Assembly (NCBI RefSeq): GCF_000018685.1
Contig: NC_010001.1
Coordinates: 3,624,001-3,688,000, forward strand
DNA from: Lachnoclostridium phytofermentans ISDg
GTDB lineage: Bacteria > Bacillota > Clostridia > Lachnospirales > Lachnospiraceae
DNA: 64,000 nt
Direction of reading: 5' to 3'
This document shows, one piece after another, positions 1 to 8,040 of the stretch (positions are counted from its first letter, which is position 1; each line of letters starts with the position of its first letter). The position numbers were made by a program, and so were the translations under genes. The notes beneath the pieces were generated by a model. The model had not been told where the DNA came from. It worked only from the letters and a program-made list of their open reading frames with translations, and did not search any database.

Positions 1-881
1 CCAATTTCCCTACGAATTCCAACAAAATCATTCTTCATCTGTATAATCACTCCTTGTGGAGTATTTGCCATCTGCACAGCCAGATCTGCCCATGACTGAT
101 TGATTACATCTTCAATTACTAAGGCTTTTTGCATGTCAGTGCCTTTTTCGATTATTTTTTGCTGTGCTTCCGACAATTCAAATCCTTTTTTCTTTAATCC
201 ATCATATGTCCCATCTAGGGCCTTACCAAGTTGTGTTGCATACTCAACCATCTGCTGGTAGCCAACCTCACCACCACCTGACATACCTGCAGCATAATTT
301 GCCAGTGTACCCATCATGGATTGAATAGCTTTTGTATCCTTAATATAAGTTGATAATTCTGCGGCGCCACCAATCATTGTTTCATCGCCATAAAGCGAAT
401 ATCCTTGAACGGTGGAAGCTGTATTTTTCAATTTATCAAATGCATCATCCGCAGCACCTATATTACTAAGTACAGTTTGTAATTGCCTTTCTGCATTTGT
501 TGAAACATTAGTTAAATCTAATGACTCATGAACCCAATTAATCGAGCTCTTAGCAGCTGCTATTCCCAAAAAGGCACCAACAGCATTTTTTATTGTGGAA
601 CCTAGGTTGCCTGCATAATTAGTTCCGTTCTGGACTTCTCGATTAAATCCTTGCTGTGCTTCTTCATTCCTCTTAATGCTGCCATGAATTTCTTCCATTT
701 GTTTGTTTGCTAAATCAACGGACCTTCTTGCATTATCAATTGCGCTAGTATCAAAACCTCGATTTATTGCACCATCAACATCTTGTAATGAGCCAATAAC
801 ATTATCAACAGCACTTATGATATTGTTCAATGGGCTTGACATTCTATCAACTATGTTTATTTGGGTCGAAATGCCTGCCAT
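1..881 (-). CDS. Phage tail tape measure protein, N-terminal part (runs off window)
   Basis: The minus-strand frame is open from an ATG at 881 to the left edge, about 293 codons. A strong GGGGGTG ribosome site lies just upstream. The translation starts MAGISTQINIVDRMSSPLNN and continues with long helical, Ala/Asn/Gln-rich stretches and a Gly-rich hydrophobic patch, as in tape measure N-termini. In contractile-tail phages this gene follows the tail-tube and chaperone genes, exactly as here. The protein sets tail length and is later ejected. Identity rests on composition and position; the length cannot be judged because the gene is cut by the window edge. Confidence 0.8.
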   Translation of the reverse strand, partial: MAGISTQINIVDRMSSPLNNIISAVDNVIGSLQDVDGAINRGFDTSAIDNARRSVDLANKQMEEIHGSIKRNEEAQQGFNREVQNGTNYAGNLGSTIKNAVGAFLGIAAAKSSINWVHESLDLTNVSTNAERQLQTVLSNIGAADDAFDKLKNTASTVQGYSLYGDETMIGGAAELSTYIKDTKAIQSMMGTLANYAAGMSGGGEVGYQQMVEYATQLGKALDGTYDGLKKKGFELSEAQQKIIEKGTDMQKALVIEDVINQSWADLAVQMANTPQGVIIQMKNDFVGIRREI

Positions 882-899
882 TCACATTCACCCCCAATT

Positions 900-1073
900 C
901 TATTTCTTTTTTATTTTTGCTCTTTCCTTTTTCTCATTCTCAACCCTGATTTTAATAGATGCGATAATGAAGGCTTTTTCATTTTCATCCATAGCCGCAT
1001 ATGTTGAAGGCAATATTTTAAGTTTGTGAAGACAGTAATACGCATAAGTGGCATCAGAGTCTTCGTTTATTAG
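900..1073 (-). CDS. Tail assembly chaperone C-terminal extension made by -1 frameshift
   Basis: A 57-codon minus-strand frame with no start or ribosome site of its own begins at the slippery site ending the upstream XkdN-like gene and stops with TAG at 900-902. It encodes LINEDSDATYAYYCLHKLKI followed by a Lys-rich tail. It lies between the chaperone and the tape measure, where lambda gpT-type extensions occur. Fused to the upstream gene it gives a product of about 200 residues. In many tailed phages the short and the frameshifted long forms together load the tape measure protein. Expression by frameshift is inferred from the heptamer and the open frame. Confidence 0.75.
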   Translation of the reverse strand, partial: LINEDSDATYAYYCLHKLKILPSTYAAMDENEKAFIIASIKIRVENEKKERAKIKKK

Positions 1074-1501
1074 TTTTTTGCTTCTTCCACCTTGTCATCC
1101 ATAGTGGTTGTGAATCCATTGAACTGCTGAACGAAATTAGCAAAGTCTCCGTATTCGCCAGGATCATCTACCATTTCTTTTAAAAGTTCTTCAGGAGTCA
1201 TGACGCCGTAAGAATCTTGAAGCTCCTTGTCATTTAGATTTGGTTCAATAACAGCTGCACAAATCATTTTTGCAATGTACTTAGAGGTGTTTACCTTTGG
1301 TCTAAACATGTTAGGCTTACCAGTTACAGGCACATCCATTGTGCAGTCCTCTCTAATTGCATCATTTTCTCTTGTCGTCAATGGCTTAATCGACCAAAGC
1401 AAAGGATTTCCTTTTTCATCTGTTAACGACTTGGTCGCAGGGTAAGTAGTATTTTCCTTCTGTACCTTGTTCTGTTTCATAAATCTATTAAAATTTGACA
1501 T
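1070..1501 (-). CDS. Tail assembly chaperone, XkdN-like (short form)
   Basis: This 143-residue acidic protein resembles PBSX XkdN-like phage proteins and sits between tail tube and tape measure. It probably binds the tape measure during tail assembly. Its last codons are GCA AAA AAC TAA, which contain a classic A-AAA-AAC slippery heptamer in the zero frame, so part of the ribosomes should shift into the 57-codon extension. A terminator-like hairpin separates it from the tube gene. Family assignment comes from sequence character plus gene order; no search was possible. Confidence 0.8.
   Translation of the reverse strand: MSNFNRFMKQNKVQKENTTYPATKSLTDEKGNPLLWSIKPLTTRENDAIREDCTMDVPVTGKPNMFRPKVNTSKYIAKMICAAVIEPNLNDKELQDSYGVMTPEELLKEMVDDPGEYGDFANFVQQFNGFTTTMDDKVEEAKN
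1073..1079 (-). promoter_or_regulatory. -1 ribosomal frameshift slippery heptamer A-AAA-AAC
   Basis: On the minus strand the zero-frame codons GCA AAA AAC precede the stop TAA. The heptamer fits X-XXY-YYZ exactly. After a -1 slip reading continues CTA ATA AAC and stays open for 57 codons, to the tape-measure ribosome site. Confidence 0.75.
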
Positions 1502-1539
1502 AATATTTTCACCTATCCTTTTATTTTTTTAAAAGAAAA

Positions 1540-1565
1540 GACCCCTGTTAATTAAATCAGGGGTC
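1540..1565 (-). terminator. Rho-independent terminator between tube and chaperone genes
   Basis: Minus strand: perfect 8-bp stem GACCCCTG/CAGGGGTC with a 10-nt loop, followed by TTTTCTTTT. It sits after the tail tube gene, so it probably gives a high tube-to-chaperone transcript ratio. Confidence 0.8.
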
Positions 1566-1571
1566 AAAGTA

Positions 1572-2045
1572 TTAAAGCATACCACTAAGAATTTTGAAAG
1601 CTTCAGGCATATTGAAGTCTTCAAAAGTGAAATCCATATCTTCATCAAGATATTCACCATCGGCATCAAACTTTGCCAATATACCGCCATCGATATTACA
1701 GTCAATGAAAACCATTGTCTGCCTTCCGGCTGCACTTGTTTTGTCCTCGTTGGTTACTTGAATTTCAAAATAAACATCTTCGCCTGTGTTCTTGAAGTCA
1801 ATCATCATCTGTCTGAAAATACTTGTATTGTAATGGAAGGTTGCTGAACCAGTTCCTTTCCATCCAGTAGACTTGTTTCCCGCACCAGTCTTACCAAGAA
1901 TAGGTATTTCTGTTTTAGTCTTCTCAAACTTTGCTTCGAAATTGATCGCTTGCATAAAATTGTATCTATTTCTTCCGATTGTAACGAAACATTGTGCTAA
2001 CTTAGCAGAAACGGCATCCTTACCAATCATAGTTACATTATCCAT
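1572..2045 (-). CDS. Phage tail tube protein (XkdM-like)
   Basis: This 157-residue protein follows the sheath gene and resembles the XkdM/DUF2001 tail tube family, with a typical GWKGTGSATFHYNTSIFRQM segment. It forms the inner tube of a contractile tail. A strong terminator directly after the gene fits the high copy number needed. The start ATG at 2045 has a ribosome site (AAAGGAGGAAT). Confidence 0.88.
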   Translation of the reverse strand: MDNVTMIGKDAVSAKLAQCFVTIGRNRYNFMQAINFEAKFEKTKTEIPILGKTGAGNKSTGWKGTGSATFHYNTSIFRQMMIDFKNTGEDVYFEIQVTNEDKTSAAGRQTMVFIDCNIDGGILAKFDADGEYLDEDMDFTFEDFNMPEAFKILSGML

Positions 2046-2063
2046 TCAGATATTCCTCCTTTC

Positions 2064-3371
2064 CTATTGAACCGTAACTGTCATATAGAGCTGGCCCATT
2101 GCATTAACAACAGTTACAACATCACTGACAACAACTGATTTTTTGGTTGCCCCCTGTGTTATAACAACATCAGAATCCTGGAAATTCTCAATTGCTCTAA
2201 TGTTTTGAAGTGCTTTGTGGTGCTTCACAACATCTGACCAAAGACTAATTCTTCCTGATGCATCGTTTGGAATTGCTCCCAAATACTTTGTATTAAACAG
2301 AACTGCAATATCGTTTGCAATCTGATCAATTACCCTGATGGTCTGGTTTTCTTTGAAGATATCACTCTTTGTATCTGATATAGTGACCATGGAATTAATA
2401 TCAGCAAGAACACGAACATTAGGACCTACCTTGTGTAGTGTGAATTCACCTGCTTTGATCGCTGCTTCAAGCTGTGACTGTGTGTAGTTTGTATCAATGG
2501 TGAATTCGCCATTGTAGCTCTTGTTTAGGTTAGATTTATTGACTTCGCATCCGGCAATAATACCAGTCACCCAATAAACAAGTGATGCTTCTGACCATCC
2601 AGCATTTATTACTTTGTTTTTAACGTTTACAACACCTTCATAATCATAAGCTTTATGGTAGGTTACCGCTTGGAACTTTACACCAAGCTCATCACGCATT
2701 CTTTTTGCATATGCTGCATATAAGCCATTCACTTCGTCATCAGTTGAAATAACGCCGATTGCATTGAATGAGTAGGATTCTGCTTTTGCAAGAAATGCTG
2801 TATGTGAAGCACCGTCAATCACTCCATTGGACCCATTTGAAAGCGCAGTACCTGCAGTAACAGTAAGTACTGCGTCTGATTTGAATTTCACAAAATCATT
2901 TGCAACCAGTTTATCCGCTGTCGCAACCGTCTGCGCATCAACAATCAAGGTTCCAAGATAAGTTTTTACATCGAAGTTATCCGGTTCATCAGCGTTTAGT
3001 GATATTACTATCTTTAAATCATTACCACGGGTACCTGAATGCTTTGCAGTTGCATATTCATTAGTTGCCTTCTCTCCATTACTAGTCAACTTGTATGCAT
3101 AGAGCATCTTTGCATTTAAGAATAAATCTCTTAAACCCTTCATCTTTGCATCTGTGTACTCATACCCAAATATCCTCAAAGATTCTTCTTTAAAATCAGC
3201 GTTGGTTACTTCAAATATTTCACCATCGATGCCCCAGTTAAGATCAAGGCCAATTGCAGCAATGCCCCTATCAGTCAAGCTTTCACTTGCCGATATTGCA
3301 GAAATAAAATTGATGTAAGCGCCAGGAAGGACTTTGTTTTGCGTAACAAACGTTCCGCCACCTAATGACAT
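2064..3371 (-). CDS. Phage tail sheath protein (XkdK-like)
   Basis: The 435-residue protein begins with the GGGTFVTQNKVLPGAYINF pattern of XkdK-type sheath proteins and has the expected length. The sheath surrounds the tube and contracts on infection, so this prophage encodes a myovirus-type particle. The gene lies between head-tail completion genes and the tube, as in PBSX and the B. subtilis skin element. One short gene immediately upstream appears cotranscribed. Confidence 0.93.
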   Translation of the reverse strand: MSLGGGTFVTQNKVLPGAYINFISAISASESLTDRGIAAIGLDLNWGIDGEIFEVTNADFKEESLRIFGYEYTDAKMKGLRDLFLNAKMLYAYKLTSNGEKATNEYATAKHSGTRGNDLKIVISLNADEPDNFDVKTYLGTLIVDAQTVATADKLVANDFVKFKSDAVLTVTAGTALSNGSNGVIDGASHTAFLAKAESYSFNAIGVISTDDEVNGLYAAYAKRMRDELGVKFQAVTYHKAYDYEGVVNVKNKVINAGWSEASLVYWVTGIIAGCEVNKSNLNKSYNGEFTIDTNYTQSQLEAAIKAGEFTLHKVGPNVRVLADINSMVTISDTKSDIFKENQTIRVIDQIANDIAVLFNTKYLGAIPNDASGRISLWSDVVKHHKALQNIRAIENFQDSDVVITQGATKKSVVVSDVVTVVNAMGQLYMTVTVQ

Positions 3372-3373
3372 AC

Positions 3374-3553
3374 CTATTTCACCTTACCTTTCATAAACTT
3401 TTCAATCAGTGCATCCACTTCTTCACGTGAGTATAATCTTTCATCATGAAGAATCGCACTGATAATATCTTTTTTGTCATTGTATCTTTTTGAAGATAAC
3501 AATTGTTCCTTTGTAAACATTGGAACGTTTTCTTCTATTTTTTTAATTGCCAT
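3374..3553 (-). CDS. Small phage protein upstream of sheath, 59 residues
   Basis: An ATG at 3553 opens a 59-codon frame that ends 2 bp before the sheath start, so translation is probably coupled. The product is charged and probably helical (MAIKKIEENVPMFTKEQLLS at the start, then an acidic/basic helix). A small gene in this place is common in XkdK-type phages. Function is not known; it may assist sheath or tail-terminator assembly. Confidence 0.7.
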   Translation of the reverse strand: MAIKKIEENVPMFTKEQLLSSKRYNDKKDIISAILHDERLYSREEVDALIEKFMKGKVK

Positions 3554-3559
3554 CTGTCA

Positions 3560-3994
3560 TCATCCTTTCGCATCAGATTTGACTGTTACTGTATCCATTT
3601 CGTCTGCTCTATCAGCATCTTTGTAAACAAATAGATTAAAATTAACCATAAAGTTTAAAACTCCATCCACTATTTCACCGTTCATTCTTGTTCCCATGAT
3701 CAAGTCTTCATTGATAGTGATTGTTTCCAAGCAATCAAATAATCTATCAAGGACATCAGCGCACTCGATTCTAGTTTTATCTGTTGAAGGAAAGTATTGA
3801 ATGCAAAACTGATTTGTTCTGAAATATTTTTTCCCAAGGAATAGTTCATTGGTAGGGTTCAAGCACAAAATAAAAAAACAAGGCTCTTCTAAACCTTGTT
3901 CAATAGATTCTGTGTGTATGCCGTAGCCGTCACCAAACTCTTGGTCGATTGCTTTGCTGATTCCATAAATAATTTCATTTATCACTTGAAACAT
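3560..3994 (-). CDS. Phage tail terminator/completion-like protein
   Basis: This 144-residue protein has the size and position (between the HK97-gp10-like gene and the sheath) of tail terminator proteins and resembles the DUF6838-type phage family. Such proteins cap the tail tube and provide the head-joining face. It overlaps the preceding gene by 13 bp, indicating translational coupling. Function is inferred from gene order rather than a motif. Confidence 0.6.
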   Translation of the reverse strand: MFQVINEIIYGISKAIDQEFGDGYGIHTESIEQGLEEPCFFILCLNPTNELFLGKKYFRTNQFCIQYFPSTDKTRIECADVLDRLFDCLETITINEDLIMGTRMNGEIVDGVLNFMVNFNLFVYKDADRADEMDTVTVKSDAKG

Positions 3995-4449
3995 CCCCCC
4001 AGCAACTTACTTATTTTCTTTTCAAGGATTGCAGGTGCGGCAGTTTTAATTTCTTGTTCAGATATTGTCAACATAAACTTACCTTCCACCCAGCCTTTGT
4101 GATTGCTTGTTCTATGCCCAAACTCTACATAAGAAGCGTATTCCGTAGGATTTACAATTTCAATTACATAAGTGTCGCCCAAATGATTAACCTTTAAAGA
4201 CTGTGCATATTCAGTTGCGTTCTTTCCTGCAGTCCAACCTCTTCTTAATGTGCCGCCATTCTTTCCAGTACTTGAGGGATACTGACCGACTGGTGTTCTT
4301 TTAATTACCTTCGCAAGAAGTCTTGCAGCCAATTCCTTTGCACACGATTCAATAAATAAGCTCAATTGTTCATCTGTTGCTTCAAGATTTGCTTTCAGCT
4401 TTTCCCATTCACTAAAATTACAACCACCATTTCTACCCATTATGCCCAC
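3982..4449 (-). CDS. HK97 gp10-like head-tail completion protein
   Basis: The 155-residue product has the HK97-gp10 family pattern: an N-terminal helix, the TPVGQYP segment, a central LRRGWTAG block and YASYVEFGHRT near the C-terminus. These proteins belong to the head-tail interface. It overlaps the genes on both sides by about 10 bp in one tight operon. Confidence 0.85.
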   Translation of the reverse strand: MGIMGRNGGCNFSEWEKLKANLEATDEQLSLFIESCAKELAARLLAKVIKRTPVGQYPSSTGKNGGTLRRGWTAGKNATEYAQSLKVNHLGDTYVIEIVNPTEYASYVEFGHRTSNHKGWVEGKFMLTISEQEIKTAAPAILEKKISKLLGGCFK

Positions 4450-4814
4450 CCCTTAAATAGCTCTAAAATAATCTCTTGATGCGTATCATACACGGCTGGA
4501 ACACCGCTGTTTTTATATTCTACCATTCTTCCTTTGCTGCTAATGACCAACTTAGATCCAGCCTTTATGTCAAGTTCCGGAGCAATGAAAACCTTTATAA
4601 CCTGTTCAACAGCATTAGCAGTATCCGTCTGGTTTGCCTTATTCTTACTCGAATATGATAGCCGACACGACTTATCCAAGTGTATAATAACCTCTTGGTT
4701 GGATGTTACCTTTGTAACAGGGTCCTTTTCCTTTCGGTATTCAATAACAGTACAGGTGGAATCATAAAGGATTTCTATAGCCTTCCTGGCTTGCTTAACA
4801 GCTATCCTATTCAT
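4440..4814 (-). CDS. Phage head-tail connector, XkdH/YqbH-like
   Basis: This 124-residue protein sits between the gp6-like connector and the gp10-like protein and resembles XkdH/YqbH (DUF3599-like) proteins in size and in a C-terminal pattern ending QEIILELFKGWA. It probably forms the head-closure (stopper) ring. The start overlaps the stop of the upstream gene (ATGA type). The assignment is mainly by synteny. Confidence 0.65.
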   Translation of the reverse strand: MNRIAVKQARKAIEILYDSTCTVIEYRKEKDPVTKVTSNQEVIIHLDKSCRLSYSSKNKANQTDTANAVEQVIKVFIAPELDIKAGSKLVISSKGRMVEYKNSGVPAVYDTHQEIILELFKGWA

Positions 4815-5158
4815 CGGAATCCCACCTTTCTAAATCTTCTTAGCTGAGCTTTATAATCCTTTAACAGGTGGTCCTTGAATTCAGTCGTAGGGCTTTTAAA
4901 ACTGGTTGATGCATCTCCTTCGCTTATGGAGGACACTGTCCCCAGGGGCGTACTTTCTTCCCCTGGAGATTCATTCCTGTATAGATCCATAGCCATCCGA
5001 TAAGCTGTAGTTTCAAGTGCCACCGGTAGCTCTTTTAGATTGCAGTAATTTAAAATCGTGTCCTGAGTATCGTCCAGAGCAAATTGAAGAGGAATGTCTT
5101 TCGTTTTATCGCAAGACTTCACCCCCAACAACTTTTTAAGTTTTGACAACTCCAACAT
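4811..5158 (-). CDS. Phage head-tail adaptor (gp6/YqbG-like)
   Basis: The 115-residue, mostly helical protein follows the major capsid gene and has the LKKLLGV start, the DDTQDTILNYCN helix and the YRMAMDLYR helix of the gp6-like connector family. It would bind the portal ring and recruit the head-closure protein. Confidence 0.75.
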   Translation of the reverse strand: MLELSKLKKLLGVKSCDKTKDIPLQFALDDTQDTILNYCNLKELPVALETTAYRMAMDLYRNESPGEESTPLGTVSSISEGDASTSFKSPTTEFKDHLLKDYKAQLRRFRKVGFR

Positions 5159-5169
5159 ATTGTCACATC

Positions 5170-6177
5170 CTATCCGATTTTATGCTTAAAGGCTACGATA
5201 CGAATCTGCTTAGGCTCATACACTGGCTTCCAGTTTTCAGCATCTCTTAATTCTTCCCTGGAAGGCCCTTCAGTAAGCTCAACATTTGTATTCGTGAACT
5301 TAACTCCACGTGGATGAAGGATATTGGTCTTTCTGTTGATTAAATAATCTACACCAGAACCTTTTCGTTTTGCTCTGTCAGTTTCAGTTGGTACAAAGCC
5401 CACTGGTGAGCCGTTACCAAGTGCAATTGCGCCGGCACCAAACAGATAAGATGTAAATACCATATTAGCTCCAGAACCTTCATAAGGGCAGCCATCATCG
5501 ATGATAACTCTCTTACCCTGATATATATTAATTGGGCCGCCAGTTGATGGCTGAATAGTTTCAAGTAGGTTTTGCTTTCTTAAAAAGGCTTCAGTAGCGC
5601 TATGGACTGCTACAGCTGTTAACTGCTCTTTTGCATCTCCTAAACATTGTTGTGCGTCAATGAACGCTGGTCCAGACCACTTTGCCTTATCTCCAGTTAA
5701 AGCGGAAATATCTGAAATGTTGCTAGCCATTCTTGTAATAGGATCAGCACCTTCTTTATAAGAACCAAATACACCTTTGAGCAATGCAATCAGTTCTTTT
5801 TGCATATCTCTCGCCCAAAATCCTGCAACTAAATCCCCTATAGCTTTCATTGGATCACTGCCGGCCAATGCTGCAGATAAATCTGTTGCTCCCCACATCT
5901 TTGCACGTCTAATAATAACTGCCACGTCCTTGTTGGATGTAATTTTGTTTTCATCCAAATCTTTATCTTCAATGACTTGCTCAGATTCTCCGTTTAAATC
6001 TTCAAAGAATGGCATATTAACCGTAGGAGCTGCTTGAGATGCTAAGGCATCAAATTCACTATTATTTACTACAATTCCACTCTGTAACAGTGCGGATAAT
6101 TCCATAGTTCGATTAACTACATATGGATTAAATAATTCTGGTACAATTACGTCACTTAATCTTGTTATTGCTGGCAT
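5170..6177 (-). CDS. Phage major capsid protein
   Basis: The 335-residue protein resembles the major capsid family of XkdK-type phages (gp13-like coat proteins): N-terminal MPAITRLSDVIVPELFNPYV and a central DLVAGFWARDMQKELIALLK helix. It follows the scaffold gene directly, the usual order for HK97-fold capsids with a separate scaffold. It builds the icosahedral shell. Confidence 0.85.
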   Translation of the reverse strand: MPAITRLSDVIVPELFNPYVVNRTMELSALLQSGIVVNNSEFDALASQAAPTVNMPFFEDLNGESEQVIEDKDLDENKITSNKDVAVIIRRAKMWGATDLSAALAGSDPMKAIGDLVAGFWARDMQKELIALLKGVFGSYKEGADPITRMASNISDISALTGDKAKWSGPAFIDAQQCLGDAKEQLTAVAVHSATEAFLRKQNLLETIQPSTGGPINIYQGKRVIIDDGCPYEGSGANMVFTSYLFGAGAIALGNGSPVGFVPTETDRAKRKGSGVDYLINRKTNILHPRGVKFTNTNVELTEGPSREELRDAENWKPVYEPKQIRIVAFKHKIG

Positions 6178-6196
6178 TATATCACCTTTACCTTTC

Positions 6197-6799
6197 TTAA
6201 ATTGTTATTCCGGCAGCACTTGCTAACTCCTTAGCTTGTGCCGGGTTTTCTTTTAATAGTTTCCCTTGCTCCGTCAAGTTGAAAGAATCTTTTGCAAATG
6301 GATTTTTTCCGGTATAACTTCCTCCACCTGCAGGATTGTAATCAGTTCCTGATTTGGCATTCTTAAAAATATGTGGAAGAGATTCTTTGTATGGCTTTAT
6401 GGAATCTTCAAGGCCTATCAGATTACCGTCCTTATCATAGTTAAACTTATCAATTCCACCATGCTTGTAAATCAGATAGTCAGCATCAGTAACCCCTAAA
6501 TCCTTCAGCTTATCCTTTAAGGCATACTCCTTCTTAACCTTTTCAGATTCAGCCTTAAGTGTTGCTATAGTAGTTTCGTGAGTCTTAATGGTTGTCTGCA
6601 ATGTCTCGTTGTCACCATTGCTCTTCTTTAAATCAGTAATTGTATTATTTGCAGTCTTAAGTTGTTCATTGACAGTATTAAACTCTGTCTTTGGTACTGC
6701 ATGCTTTGGGAACTCTGTATTGAGTTCTTTTGTAAGAGCTTCTGTATCTAGTACTCCCTCTTTTGTGTGTTTTGCTATTAAGTCTAATAACCATTGCAT
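6197..6799 (-). CDS. Phage scaffold protein, GP20 family
   Basis: This 200-residue protein has a long central coiled coil (about residues 35-95) and the conserved LGVTDADYLIYKHGG region with a Gly/Asn-rich C-terminal part, typical of the phage minor structural GP20/scaffold family. It would template capsid assembly and then leave the prohead. Upstream, its leader carries three consecutive hairpins, annotated separately. Confidence 0.88.
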   Translation of the reverse strand: MQWLLDLIAKHTKEGVLDTEALTKELNTEFPKHAVPKTEFNTVNEQLKTANNTITDLKKSNGDNETLQTTIKTHETTIATLKAESEKVKKEYALKDKLKDLGVTDADYLIYKHGGIDKFNYDKDGNLIGLEDSIKPYKESLPHIFKNAKSGTDYNPAGGGSYTGKNPFAKDSFNLTEQGKLLKENPAQAKELASAAGITI

Positions 6800-6825
6800 A
6801 GATCATTCCTCCATAGATTTTTATT

Positions 6826-6897
6826 CCCGCTCTCCGGGTGTTGGGATTCAGCCGTTTATTCTCCGGCAGAGTGACGATAGTTTTGCGTCATTCCGGA
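6826..6897 (-). ncRNA. Three-hairpin leader RNA upstream of the scaffold gene
   Basis: On the minus strand three short hairpins follow each other: TGACG/CGTCA (6890-6872), GCCG/CGGC (6867-6851) and CCCG/CGGG (6838-6826), then the AGGAGG-type ribosome site of the scaffold gene. The purine motif CGGAGA lies in two of the loops. From memory, RNA motifs named GP20-a/GP20-b have been reported upstream of GP20 scaffold genes; whether this is a member needs a covariance-model search. Confidence 0.5.
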
Positions 6898-6907
6898 CAT
6901 AAAAATA

Positions 6908-6926
6908 AGACGTATACGCTACGTCT
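6908..6926 (-). terminator. Terminator upstream of scaffold leader
   Basis: Minus strand: perfect stem AGACGTA/TACGTCT with a 5-nt loop, then TATTTTTAT. It separates the DUF6275-like gene from the capsid operon and lies just before the three-hairpin leader. Confidence 0.6.
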
Positions 6927-6956
6927 CAATGCGAGATAAGAAGGATCACATCCTTT

Positions 6957-7217
6957 CTACTTCACAACAAAATTCTCCCATTTCTTATATGCATCAACAT
7001 ATGTTTCCTGCTTATCTCCATTATGGGTGATTTCGTAGTACATTCCATCAGAAACAGTGGTACTTGCAAGTGCTTTGTTATTCTGCAACGTCTTACATGA
7101 CCAGACGATGAACACGTCACTTTCTATAATCCGTGCATGGTCGGTCCTGTCTGCATTCTTGTTGAAATACTCAACCACAATCTGTTTTACTAGCTTCAAA
7201 AAATCATCATTTCCCAT
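6957..7217 (-). CDS. Small phage protein, DUF6275-like
   Basis: The 86-residue protein starts MGNDDFLKLVKQIVVEYFN and carries the ESDVFIVWSCKTLQNNKALA segment typical of DUF6275 proteins in Firmicutes phages. Function is unknown. The ATG at 7217 lies shortly after the stop of the small Cys-rich gene upstream. Confidence 0.7.
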   Translation of the reverse strand: MGNDDFLKLVKQIVVEYFNKNADRTDHARIIESDVFIVWSCKTLQNNKALASTTVSDGMYYEITHNGDKQETYVDAYKKWENFVVK

Positions 7218-7226
7218 ATAGTCACC

Positions 7227-7400
7227 TTAACCTTTCTTTAACAGACATCTACTGTCTGGAGCCTTCTCGCTCTGCACTGCATGCCCTTTATGCACTGTCT
7301 CAACTCGACCACACTCATAATCCTTGCGTCGTTCAGCGCATATCGGGCATCCGGCGCAGGTCTTTGGTCTTTTATCTACTGTTGCTGATAGTATTTTCAT
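7227..7400 (-). CDS. Small Cys-rich phage protein, 57 residues
   Basis: An ATG at 7400 overlaps the stop of the metallopeptidase gene (ATGA), so it is probably translated by coupling. The product contains a CAGCPICAERRKDYECGR cluster and another Cys near the end, suggesting a metal-binding ribbon. Function is unknown. Confidence 0.65.
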   Translation of the reverse strand: MKILSATVDKRPKTCAGCPICAERRKDYECGRVETVHKGHAVQSEKAPDSRCLLKKG

Positions 7401-7750
7401 ATCGCTTTAGCCTCCTTAAATGCCTTTATCATCTTAGGAAACTGAATTGCTATCCAATCAACCATTTCTTCGTTTGTCGCCCATCCCGTAGTAGTACACG
7501 AGTTGTCCCACAGTCCGCTTTCAGCCAGAAACGCATGCACGATTTCGTGTCTTAGCGTTTGCTTTTCGATCTCTGCGTGGTATTCTCGCGATTCTTCTTC
7601 ATAACCGGGATATGTAGCAATGTTACAAACAACAATTTCTTTCATGACTACATCACAGTAACCAACTATATCTCTTTTTTTGAAATCCTTATCTTCGTTG
7701 TAACTGCGTCGTTTTATTTCATATTCAGTCCCTAATACATTTACCTTCAT
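7397..7750 (-). CDS. Phage zinc metallopeptidase-like protein (HEIVH)
   Basis: The product of 117 residues has an HEIVH zinc-protease motif (H68, E69, H72) followed by a conserved Trp and a downstream NEEMVDW helix that could supply the third ligand. The start is set at 7750 because a perfect GGGAGGAGG ribosome site precedes it; a start 18 bp upstream has none. Similar proteins occur in many Firmicutes prophages near capsid genes. Substrate is unknown. Confidence 0.72.
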   Translation of the reverse strand: MKVNVLGTEYEIKRRSYNEDKDFKKRDIVGYCDVVMKEIVVCNIATYPGYEEESREYHAEIEKQTLRHEIVHAFLAESGLWDNSCTTTGWATNEEMVDWIAIQFPKMIKAFKEAKAI

Positions 7751-7774
7751 AATCCTCCTCCCAGGCATAAAAAT

Positions 7775-7800
7775 ACCACCTACCGTTTACGATAGATGGT
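7775..7800 (-). terminator. Terminator after the MuF/small-protein pair
   Basis: Minus strand: stem ACCATCTATCG/CGGTAGGTGGT (with G-U pairs), loop TAAA, followed by ATTTTTATG. It ends the transcript just after the 78-residue gene. Confidence 0.75.
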
Positions 7801-7803
7801 ACG

Positions 7804-8040
7804 TTAATTGGATATAACTTCTATAGTTTCTATTTCTGATTCTAAAATTTCAACCAGTCCTTTGTTTGAAGCATCTCTAATAGTTATTTCTGCTTCTTCT
7901 GGCTCATTATCCAGTGCAGAAGTGTAACTGTCATAAGTGCCCTCAACCACTATGCCTCCAACACATAGAATCTTTAATTTTGTATTCTGATTTAATTCGT
8001 TTATGTTTTTTAATGCGCTTAACAGATCCATTTGTATCAT
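7804..8040 (-). CDS. Small acidic protein, candidate immunity partner of the MuF toxin
   Basis: The 78-residue acidic protein contains a hydrophobic-Gly strand pair (LKILCVGGIVVEGTYDSY) suggestive of a small beta barrel. Its ATG overlaps the stop of the MuF-toxin gene and a terminator follows. Genes placed directly behind MuF toxins often encode immunity proteins. That role is inferred from position only; it might instead be an ordinary phage structural accessory. Confidence 0.45.
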   Translation of the reverse strand: MIQMDLLSALKNINELNQNTKLKILCVGGIVVEGTYDSYTSALDNEPEEAEITIRDASNKGLVEILESEIETIEVISN

